From Tyto alba (lineage: Eukaryota; Chordata; Aves; Strigiformes; Tytonidae), in assembly GCF_018691265.1 (NCBI RefSeq), contig NW_024881321.1, positions 26,920,698 to 26,984,697 on the forward strand: 64,000 nucleotides of DNA, read 5' to 3'. The notes beneath the pieces were generated by a model. It made no database searches and was not told the origin of the DNA. It saw only the letters and a program-made list of their open reading frames with translations. Positions 54,820 through 64,000 of the stretch are shown piece after piece (position 1 is the stretch's first letter; each line of letters opens with the position of its first letter). The translations under genes were made by a program, and so were the position numbers.

Positions 54820-57130
54820 GTGTAATTTTTAGCAGTCCATTGTATGGTTCAATTTTCCCTGAGGCTGGCGCGTGGTAGGGGATGTGACATACCCACTCAA
54901 TACCATGCTCTTTGGCTCAGATGTCTGTGAGGTTGTTTGGTAAATGAGTCCTGTTGTCTGACTCAGCTCTTTTTGGGGTGCCATGTCACCACAAGTCTTG
55001 CTTTTCAAGGCCAAGGTTAGTGTTCTAGATGGTGGAGTGGTGTATGGGATATGTTTCCAGCCATCTGGTGGTTGTTTCCACCATTGTAAGCACATGGTGC
55101 TTGCCTTGGCAGGTTTGTGGGAGTGTGACATACTCAGTCAGGTCTCCCCATATTTATAGTTCAGTCATGGTCCTCCATATCAAAGAGGTTTTAGCCCCTT
55201 GGTTTGCTTGTTTGCAGCACATGTTTCACACTCATGGATAACATGTGCGATAGTGTCTATGGTCGAGTATACCCCTCAATCACAAGCCCATCTATATGTT
55301 ACATCTCTTCCTTGATGGCCTAAGGTATCATGGACTTACCGAGCTATGAATAATTCACCTTTATGTTGCCATTCCAGATCCACCTGAGCCACTTCAATCT
55401 TAACACCCTGATCCACCTGCTCATTTCTTTGATGTTCTTCAGTGGCCCAACTCTTAGGTATGTGAGCATCTACATGACATACTTTTACAATCAGCTTCTC
55501 TAGCTGAGCAGCAATATCTCGCCACAGTGTGGCAGCTGATATGGGTTTTTCTCTGCACAACCGGTTGCTCTGCTTCCATTGCTGCAACCACCCCTACAGG
55601 GAATTTGCCACGAGTCAGTAAGATAGAGCACTGGCCACTTTACTCAGCTGGCAATGCCTAAAGCTAGCTGGACGGCTTTCACTTCTGCAAATTGGCTTGA
55701 TTCACCTTCTCCTTCAGCAGTTTCTGCAACTTGTCTTATAGGACTCCATACAAGAGTCTTCAACCTCCGATGCTTTCCCACAATGCAACAAGACCCATCA
55801 GTGAACAGAGCATATTGCTTCTATCTTTCTGTCAGTTTATTATTCAGTGGGGTCTCTTCAGCACGCATCACCTCCTCCTCTGGCAACATTCTGAAATCTT
55901 TGTCTTTTGGCCAGTCCATTATAACTTACAGGTTTCCTGGGCAGCTGAGGTTTCCTATTTGAGCCTGCTGTGTGATCAGTGTGACCCACATTGGTCATGG
56001 CATCAGTTGCATGGTATGTAGAGAGGACCCTCCATTTGAACATCCAGCCCAGAAGTAGGTGTTGGGGTGCCAGAAGGAGTTCTGCTTCAGTACCAACCAA
56101 TTTCAACGCAGCTCGAACCCCTTCATATGTTGCCAGTATTTCTCTTTTCAGTTGGAGTATAGTGGAGCTCAGATCCTCTGTATCCTTGACTCCAAAACTC
56201 TAGGGGCTGCCCTCAAGTCCCCCTTGGTGCTTTCTGCCAGAGGCTCCAGGTAGGGACATTCTCCCCAGACGCAATGTAGAGCACATTTTTAACATCTTGT
56301 CCTGCCCGGATTGGCCCAGGGGCTACTGCATGAACTATCTCCCCTATAATTTGTTCAAAGGCTTGTAATTGCTCGGGGGGCCATTTGAAATTGTTCTCCG
56401 TCCAGGTCACTTGAAAAAGAGATCTTACAGTTAGATTGTAATCTGGAGTATGCATTCTCCAAAATCCCACAACACCTAAGAAAGCTTGTGTTCCCTTTTT
56501 GCTAGTTGGTGGAGACATAGCTGCTATTTAGTTGATCATATCCATTGGGATCTGATGAATCCTGTTTTTCCATTTTATTCCTAAAAAATGGACCTCCTGT
56601 GCAGGTCCCTTGACCTCACTTTGGTTTATGGCAAAATCAGCCTTCAGAAGGATTTAGACTATTTCCTTCCCTTTCTCAGAAATCTCTGTTGCCCCATATG
56701 ATGATGTCATCAATGTAGCGCAGGTGTTCCAGATGTTCACCCTGTTCCAGTGCAGTCTGGATCAGCCATGGCAAATGGTGGGGCTGTGTTTCCATCCCTG
56801 AGGCAGTTGATTTCAGGTGTATTGGATGCCCCTCCAAGTGAAAACAAACTGTGGCCCGCACTCTGCTGCCAAAAGGATTGAGGAAAATGCATTAGTGATA
56901 TCAATTGTGGCGTACCATTTGGCTGCCTGTGCCTCCAGTTCATACTGAAGTTCTAGCATGTCTGACAGAGCAGCACTCAGGGACAGTGTGACTTCATTCA
57001 GGCCATGAGTGTCTACTGTCAATCTCCACTCTCTATTAGACTTTTGCACTGGCCATATGGGACTGTTACAGAGTGAGCGAGTCTTGCTGATCACTCCTTG
57101 GCTCTCTAGTAGATGAATCAGCTTAATGAC
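54820..57130 (-). pseudogene. pol: Retroviral pol remnant (RT, RNase H, integrase)
   Basis: From 5' to 3' on the minus strand: a reverse transcriptase start with CNSPIWPVQKSN; motif A WYATIDITNAF with the catalytic Asp at about 56900; a stop after GIQYT (near 56814); LPQGW at 56792-56806; a frameshift; and motif C YIDD at 56706-56717. The thumb/connection (FLGVVGFWRMHTPDYN, 56213-56518) follows. An RNase H signature TDGS lies at 55791-55802. The integrase shows a zinc-finger CETC at 55219-55230, a catalytic-core SDN and the GKIE glutamate at 54848-54859. Several stops and at least two frameshifts break it. Domains are read from the window; family assignment is by order and motif. Confidence 0.88.
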
Positions 57131-57209
57131 AGGAATCAGGGCATCTCAGTTGGTGCGATATTGCCATCGGTGCACCACTGTGGTAGTGATCAACACCTGT
57201 TGTTCTTCA

Positions 57210-58440
57210 ACCCTCACTTACTCCTAATAGCTGAGATATGGGCCCATACATGTGAGGGGTAGAACTTATCCTCGAATTGCTGGAATTCTTGGGACAATTT
57301 CTCAGCTAACATGTCTGTCAGTTTCTCCACAGCTGAGATGCAGGCCCGTAGGGAGAAAGAGAGAATTCCTTCATATTGCTGGAGTTGGTCAGCCACTTCA
57401 TCCACTGTTTATCCCTTGCCTTCTTTCCAGGACATTACTGACAATGAGTTGGTACGCAATGGTGATGCACTTCGTAGAAACTTCCACTACATGGGTTGTG
57501 TGCCTTGGACTTCATCCTGATCTGTGGGTAACTGCTCATTATCCAGATCATTAGAAATCACCTCCAGCATGGCTACTTCCCCCAGGTACTGGATACCTCT
57601 CTCCATGGTGGTCCACTTGACCAGGTAACATGTAACATCTTCCTTGAAGGGATACCTTTCCCTCATGCTTGACAGAAGTTGCCTCTAGAGCTGAGGGCTT
57701 GTGGGTTTTTTTCCAATCGCCTTGTCAATGTCCCCTTCCCTAGACACGGATCCCAGCTGCCTAGCTTCCCTGCCCTCTAATTCCAAGCTACTGGCCCTGC
57801 TACCCCAGCATGGGAACAGCCAGGTAACAACGTATTCACCTAGATGGCAGCTAAAATCCTTTCTCTTATCTCTCTGCTCACTCAGGGATAGGGATTGGGT
57901 AATTATCTCTGGTTCTGCCTCTTCCTTCTGTTCTCGTGATGACCCTGGTTCACCTTCATTCCTCACTAAGCGAAATGATTTTTTGTGTATTTCTTCTTCT
58001 GTATAGGTGCAACTGATACTGGCACAGGTTGGCTCTCTGGTTCAGCTGCAGTGCCTGTTTTAGGGGTTTGAGTAGCCACAGTGCTTGTCACAAGTGTTGG
58101 AATACCCACAGTGTATGTCAGTCTGTTTTCACCCCCTTCCCCCTGAGGATGATGTATATTACTGAGCAGTAGATACTGGCTAGGGCACAGCACAGTGTGG
58201 TAAGTTGTGTCTTTTTGAAATAGCCTCTAGTTAGTTCTCTAGATACCCTGACTGTCCAGCCTTGGGGCAGATCGCTGGGTGGTATTCTTAAAAAAATTTT
58301 CTGTAACCCTAATCAAGGCCTGAAGCAAATTCAGGACACTTATCAATAAGAGCATGCTGGCTTGAACATCCCAAAGATATTCAGAATTCTCAAAAGCTTT
58401 TGTAATTAGCCTGAAGTAGAAAGGGGAGGTGAACAAATGG
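57210..58440 (-). pseudogene. gag: Retroviral gag-like remnant
   Basis: Minus-strand fragments lie upstream of RT. One at 57685-57966 contains ITQSLSLSEQRDKRKDFSC and LELEGREARQLGS; a second at 57214-57405 contains ISAVEKLTDMLAEKLSQEF, a helical, gag-like stretch. A Pro/Thr/Val-rich stretch at 57966-58193 could be N-terminal gag. Frames change between the pieces. No zinc-knuckle and no protease Asp-Ser/Thr-Gly motif is visible between here and RT. The start codon cannot be fixed. Assignment rests mainly on position in the provirus. Confidence 0.6.
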
Positions 58441-58812
58441 GAAAAACTATCCCCTGCTTCTTACCCATAGACTGGATGTGATTACTAACAAAATCCAAGA
58501 CAAAGCACCTGAGGTACAGGAATGACAACAATGCCAGACAAAAATACAATCTTAACTTCATGACCAGTGATGTAATCATATTATAAGTCAACATTACTTG
58601 GTACAGCAAAATGATAGTCCTGATCTCTCTCTCAGAGGTGATAAACATCACTTCAGGGAATACATAGTGCGTATAAGAATTTACGTAACATCACTATGTG
58701 ACCAAATGAACCACCACTGTGACCAATAACTATTTAACTAATATAAATAATGCATATAACAATTTTGTTTTAACACACTCTGGTCAGATCTGTCATTATC
58801 TCAACCCATCAT

Positions 58813-58830
58813 GCCCCATGTTGGGCACCA
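58813..58830 (-). promoter_or_regulatory. Retroviral primer-binding site (tRNA-Lys-like)
   Basis: The minus strand reads TGGTGCCCAACATGGGGC, starting with TGG as a PBS should, 10 bases inside the LTR stub. It differs at two positions from the PBS for tRNA-Lys1,2 (TGGCGCCCAACGTGGGGC, recalled). The differences look like C-to-T / G-to-A decay. Confidence 0.75.
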
Positions 58831-58840
58831 AAAAGGACCG

Positions 58841-58874
58841 TCTTGGTTTAGGCTCAGCTGGCAGCTAAGCACCA
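58841..58874 (-). repeat. Truncated 5' LTR stub
   Basis: GGTTTAGGCTCAGCTGGCAG and CTAAGCACCA correspond to the first ~36 bases of the left LTR (54021-54056), for instance CTAAGCACCA in both. The rest of the LTR is absent: after 58874 the sequence becomes plain intron. Confidence 0.7.
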
Positions 58875-58929
58875 ATATCTATTGTAAGCTAATAAACTTC
58901 AAAATGTCATCTCTAATATTTTGAAATTG

Positions 58930-58954
58930 TTTTGCTTTGCTTTGCTTTACTTTG
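58930..58954 (+). repeat. (TTTGC)n short tandem repeat
   Basis: About five TTTGC-like units soon after the broken LTR. Confidence 0.85.
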
Positions 58955-59270
58955 TTTCTAATGGTATTTTTTAAAGCAACACAATGTGAATTGCTTGCAA
59001 GGTAGAGAGACACAGATGGCTATGAACCGATCTTGTTAGAGTTTGTTAAAATAAAATGACAGATGTACTCTAGAAACTGAATACAGGTGCTGCAAAGAGA
59101 AAGTTATTACTTTGTATCTGACTTTGTCTGGAGACAGCTGGTGCTACAACTTTCTTTCATTTTTTTTGATAATGGGAATTCAGATATTTTATTTGTTCTC
59201 ATCTGATACGTCACTTTCAAATCATAGTTAAATGACTCTGAAGATGACTACCAACTGTAATAAATAAAGG

Positions 59271-59345
59271 ACTTGATTCTCAGAGTTGCCAGGTATCTAC
59301 CACTCCCAGTGATTTCAGTGTGTTTTTTCAAATTGAGGCCCTCAA
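59271..59345. repeat. Old dispersed repeat fragment (GATTCTCAGAG...CAGTGATTTCAGTG type)
   Basis: GACTTGATTCTCAGAGTTGC, CCACTCCCAGTGATTTCAGT and GAGGCCCTC resemble a very old repeat common in bird and reptile DNA. Its core resembles 62495-62512 (CCCGTTGACTTCAGTGTA). Assignment is tentative. Confidence 0.4.
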
Positions 59346-62300
59346 TCAAAAAATAAAATGGAAGCATTTTGTTTCAAGTATTTTTCTGTATTTGCACATG
59401 ATTCCAAGCTAATCAATATGAACATAGTTAGGCATGTGTCCATATGCCTTCACAATTTATAAACCAGAAAAAAAAAAAAAAGAGTAGTGTCTTCTGTTAG
59501 ATTGAGTGACTGAACTAAAGAGAAACAGGGTGCTAAAACACATAGTTTGGATGTGGACCAGAGAGAGAAAAGTGAATGATTTGCTACCGCTTAGAAACAG
59601 TTGTGTTTAGCTTCATTCTGCTAATCAGCAAGGCAATTTGAGAGAAAAGAGTGGTTGTCAGTTGGTGGAAGAAGGGGATGTTAATAAAGCAGAGGAGGGA
59701 AGACCATTATTCGGCACGGAGCTGACAGAAGCAGGTGGTGAATGTCTATGAAACGTTCAGGGGTAGTTGGCAGGGTGTCACTGGGAAAAATGGAATGTGC
59801 AATATCTTTATTCAGTCCATAACTTTTACTGTCCAGTATAATAATGGGGTTTAGTTTCCCGGCTCATATGTTGAAGGTATTTTATAGGTCTTACTTGAGG
59901 CTCGGGACAGAGAGAACAGTGATAGAGAGACTGTTCTGTAAAAAATCGTTTCCTCCAACTACTGGATGTTTCTGTCCTCTGCCAGCTGGCTTTTCTTGTT
60001 GAGATGCAGTGTTCATTTGGTTTCAACTATATGACTTCTACAAGGGCATTCTATGCAGTGACTGAAATACATTACAGCCTGGTATGAATGGCTATAGGTC
60101 ATGTAGCTTTTGACGACTCAGTTGTCCAACTAATTAACCGTGGTACCTTAGGAGATAAATTAAAAATCTTTATTCTGTAATGGTCTCATGTCACTAATAT
60201 TTGTTAATTTTGGGGAATTCTCCCTCTAATAGTGTTAGGTGAAGTTAGAAGATGCTTTCTAGGCTAGGAAAAAACAGAGTGCCAGGAAATTTTTTTCTGA
60301 TATATGAACTTCTTTTCTGTACAGATTGCAACAGGTTAATTACTTTTTTTAAAAATAGATTTCAGAGTAGAATGATATGTAACACTAAAAATGCTCAGTT
60401 GAGCAAGGTTGGAAGGTCTTTTTCATGGCAGGAGTTGGTAGTGTAATAAGGATACATAGAATTCATGTATAATTCAGGTCTGTTCTAAGACACGATTCAG
60501 TTTTGCCAGAGGAGCACTGACTGGAGGTCATCTTTCAGTTATTAAGGTAGCGTTCTTCTCAAATCAAATGTTTGAGAACCTAATTGTATGTCACTTTGTT
60601 TTGTCTGGGTGGTTACTGGTGCTATACATGCATACTACTCCAGGAGAGGCTTACAGGCATTCAGCTGGGCATTGGATTTAAGAAACTTTCAACTATTCTA
60701 CTAGTGCTGAAGAAAGGCCTCATGACACATACTTAAATTGGAGCACCTTAAAATGAAGGCATCTGAGATGGTTGATCCTCTTTGAAACATAATATCTTGG
60801 TCATCATTAATTTACCAAAGTTTCTCGGGAAGTTAATATACAGAAATGTAGTGTGAAATTATTATTTCATGTTCTAAATTTGCTTATATTTTATCCTTTG
60901 GTAGAAATCAGCATTACTTACGTTAAAGAGTGAAATACCCTTTGTGTGAAATACTAAAAGTTTTTGAATAAGTAGAAAAAATATATTCTGGTGAACTGAT
61001 ATAACTCTGATCATGATGCTGGCAGTTCTGGGCAAAATCATACTTTGGATAGTACTGTGAATCACTGAGTATTTTGATTAACTACTAGAATAAGCAGACC
61101 TCAGAAGCACCAGTAATACAATGCCTGTATTCTTATAATTCAATAGCTATAAAGGCCCTAGAAACTATCTTCAATTTTCTACCTAGACTTTGTGTAAGTG
61201 GTACAGAGAAAGAAATGTTAGGTTGGGACGGGGCCTATCAGATGCCTAATTTTTTAAAAAATTCACAGTGATGCATTGGTAGTATTCAAAGTCAGTAACT
61301 ATTAGGCATAAATACATGACTTGTGACTTACTGTTTAATTTAACTGTGTTTTTCCATCCTGATTCATATTTTTAATATTTTCAACTAGAACTATAGACAA
61401 AAGTTTGTTTTTAAGTCTGTTAGATAAGTCCCTCTGAATATTGTTGATTAATTCTGCTTTCTGAAGTGATTGCATAAAAATCTGTTTCCTGTATGGATTA
61501 TAAGTAAAAAGAATGAAACTGATTTTTCAGTAGTCTCACACAGTACTTAGTATGTGTCTGAATTATACTGTATAAGCAGCTGAAGACGTGCTTTGTTTCA
61601 CACTTGCTGTCGTGTTTCCCATTGGCCACAACTGTTTTAAAGGATTTCAGGGAATGAATGAGTATACTAGTATCAAAAGCATGAAAAGTAGTTGAATTAT
61701 TTAAAAAATACTAAAAAACCCCACCATGCATTTGAACCCTAAAATGACCAAAATTAATATTTCAATATGACAAATCTACTAAGGTGAAGGTGTTGGAAAT
61801 GAAGAGGGCCGGTGTAACGTTCAAAAATAACTGAATGAATGAGGACCTGCAAGGTGAGCTCTAGGATGTTACGGTGAGATGCGCATTCAGTAACTAGCAA
61901 CCAGGATACTTCAGCCACTGTATCTTTGTAAACTATTAAAGTGTTGATAAAGTCCTTATATAGGCCTTTGAAATTATAATTATAATAATCCTTTGAATCC
62001 AATCGATAAACGTCTAGGGAAAAGTCAGGACTGCATAAAAAAGTACCTTGCATTTTTGAGTTTGTTCACTGCATTCTTATATATATGTGACGGCTGGATA
62101 ACATTTTCAGCAGTTGGATGGAAAGTCAACAGTACCAATTTGGTCATTCTTATCCCAGGAAAGCTTAGATAATTGGACAGGTATCACACCTTCCCTTCCT
62201 CCTTATATATTCTAGTACAAGCGTGGGTTTAACATTGCATTCTTGCCTCATGAATTGCATTAAAATAAAAGAGATTCCTATACTGAGATAGAGTTCTCCA

Positions 62301-62464
62301 TAGCATTGAGATTATGATGATATCATTGTAACAGCTTACATCCATATCTTGTTCTGTATGCTTATAGCTTTCCTAGCTGGGAAAGTCCCTTAAGTTCCTT
62401 AATAACTGAGGCACTCCTGAGACTGTGGCTTCAGGACTCCCGAGGATGCTAATTCATACAGCTT

Positions 62465-62530
62465 GATCCAAAGTCCTCTGGAGTTACTGAAAGCCCGTTG
62501 ACTTCAGTGTAATTTCCATCTGACTCATAT
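62465..62530. repeat. Old dispersed repeat fragment (TTGACTTCAGTG core)
   Basis: GATCCAAAGTCCTCTGGAGT and GCCCGTTGACTTCAGTGTAA match the general pattern of an ancient amniote interspersed repeat (recalled pattern TGATCCAAAG, TTGACTTCAATGG). Tentative. Confidence 0.45.
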
Positions 62531-64000
62531 GTAATTTTGAGCCCCTGTGTAATGAAATTAGAACAATCAGTTATCTATCATTTTTGCAAGTGTAATAACG
62601 GTTGGCATACTTAGCTTCATTATAAGGGAAGACTGCTTTGGTGGAGAGATTTGAGAAAGCCAGATGGACTTACTCAGGTATTGGCAAGGAGAAGTCATCT
62701 TGAATGGTATTCTTTTCCTTCTTTTACTCAGCAAGAATCATTTATCATCTATTGCTCTGCCTTTCTAGAACATTATACCATGACTATAATGCTGAAACGC
62801 TGTTTGCGTACTGTTTGCGACCATGACTGTTGGCAAATCTGTCTTGCTTCTGTGGAATTTAGAGATTACTGTGGAGGCAAATATGTCTTCGCTCATACTT
62901 TTCAAAGTGTTTTCTTCTTTTTTTTTAATTTTCTTTTTTTACCTTTTTCTTCCTCTGCTCTGTTATGCAGAGCCAGAAAATTTTTTTTAGTCCCCTCATA
63001 TTTCATTAATTGTGACAGTGTGTGCCTCAGGAGACTCTGCATCACTCCAGGTAATTTCATCAATGTCGAAATGGATGTTAGCCAGTGGCCTTGACACTGC
63101 AAGTTAGTCTTTTATGAAAGATTTAAACAGACAACAATAAGGTGTAGGGTGATATCTTTAGACTAGACTGTGGAGAACTCAAATGTCAAGAGGTTACAGC
63201 ATTCTCTTTAGTGTTTTTCAAATTTTCTTGAAGATTTTACATTTGCAACAAGACACACACTTTTAAAAATCAAAGAAGTAGTGGTAATTTCCAGCAAGTT
63301 GTCAGATTTACATTTCAGAATCTCTCTCTCCTCTTTCTTGGATGTAATAAAATGCTGTAAAGTCTGACAGTCACCCACACATTCTAATATATTAAGTCCC
63401 TGTGAAATAAAACCACAAACTTCAAAGTGCTGACTTTTAGCTCCTGCAAGTGCTGTGCAGTAATCACACAAATGCAGGATTTTATTTGTACAGTAAAGTT
63501 AATTTAGTATATGGAATGTGGCAATATTGAAAACAATTCTGAGTCTTTAAAATATTTAAACTGAAGTGTTGTTAAATATTACTCATCTCATATCATTAAA
63601 ACACAGGATAAAAACACTTCTCCAACTGAGAAGCTTGTGATGTGTGTTGTTGGAATTTTGTATGCTGTATTTCCCATTTTTTAATAAAAATCAGTTCAAA
63701 ATGTGGCTTATGTAAAATTTAAGAACATATTCAGTAATAATATGATTTTATTGCATGTACTGACAATTCTTTGGAAGAACAAACAAGTGATCTCAAGTTG
63801 TATAAAAATATCAGATATTTTTTTCTGTACTTGAGTAATTTTGTTCCATTTATTAAGTTGTTTTTCCTTCATAATTTCCACAAAGTCCATTAATGATAAA
63901 TGATCTGGGTGCAAGAATAAGGAGTTACACAAGGTGATCTGGTTACAGGCTGAAACTTCAATATTTTTTTAAAGAAACTCACTGTAATAGGTTAGTTTGC
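62531..64000. other. Intronic sequence without recognised gene
   Basis: A 147-residue open frame at 62651-63094 (+) has no recognisable domain, contains a run of Phe encoded by a T-rich tract, and lacks coding signs; I treat it as chance. Otherwise plain intron to the end of the window. Confidence 0.5.

Larger units (their letters stand above)
54021..58874 (-). mobile_element. Class III (ERV-L type) endogenous retrovirus, degenerate provirus, minus strand
   Basis: An old provirus inserted antisense to GPC6. In retroviral order (right to left) it has a stub of 5' LTR, a primer-binding site, a leader, a gag-like region, reverse transcriptase, RNase H, integrase, about 0.4 kb of non-coding sequence and a 3' LTR. 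No env-like frame is seen, as usual for ERV-L. All coding regions are interrupted by stops and frameshifts, so no protein can be made. At about 4.85 kb it is shorter than typical ERV-L elements, which suggests internal losses. No target-site duplication can be checked because the 5' LTR is mostly gone. Confidence 0.9.
58875..62464. other. Intronic sequence without recognised gene
   Basis: AT-rich, with no coding signal; only the short repeat fragments listed separately. Confidence 0.45.

Noticed and set aside
55654..56253. Several + strand open frames inside the provirus
   Set aside because: Shadows of the minus-strand pol region.
62651..63094. 147-residue + strand open frame
   Set aside because: No recognisable domain, a T-tract-encoded Phe run, no splice or promoter context; likely chance.

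Overview
The window is AT-rich vertebrate DNA with the signature of a bird. It carries at least seven clear fossils of the CR1 non-LTR retrotransposon, with the short ATTCTATGAT-like 3' ends typical of CR1 rather than poly-A tails. It also carries a class III (ERV-L type) endogenous retrovirus whose LTR ends resemble avian ERV-L LTRs, and no L1 or Alu. The species cannot be named from this sequence.

Only one protein-coding exon of a host gene can be supported: 10682-10840 on the + strand, recognised as exon 2 of glypican-6 (GPC6). It is a 159-base phase 1/phase 1 exon with good splice signals. GPC6 is known for very large introns, so the simplest reading is that 1-10681 is the end of intron 1 and 10841-64000 is the start of intron 2. 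No other glypican exon was found.

Layout: 1-806 CR1 (minus), cut by the window edge; 2.09-2.40 kb an unassigned repeat with a second copy at 41.56-41.90 kb; 5.26-6.03 kb CR1 (minus); 9.50-9.64 kb a small inverted-repeat (MITE-like) element; 10.68-10.84 kb the GPC6 exon; 13.65-14.26 kb CR1 (minus); 14.3-27.1 kb a long stretch without recognisable repeats; 27.08-28.28 kb a MIR-like SINE core and a very old CR1/L3-like LINE; 30.1-31.45 kb CR1 (plus); 35.82-36.0 kb and 50.38-50.54 kb a second unassigned repeat pair; 37.6-38.04 kb CR1 (plus); 44.2-44.7 kb a possible decayed coding or processed-pseudogene segment (minus); 46.0-46.6 kb CR1 (plus); 51.37-52.37 kb CR1 (plus); 54.02-58.87 kb an ERV-L provirus (minus) with gag-like and pol remnants, one nearly whole LTR and only a stub of the other; 58.9-64 kb plain intron.

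Nothing here works together as a pathway or operon. The content is one exon of a heparan sulfate proteoglycan core protein in a landscape of transposon fossils. I did not find a previously undescribed functional system. The best leads are the two unassigned repeat families, the inverted-repeat element, the fossil LINE/SINE pair at 27-28 kb, and the unusual end structure of the provirus.
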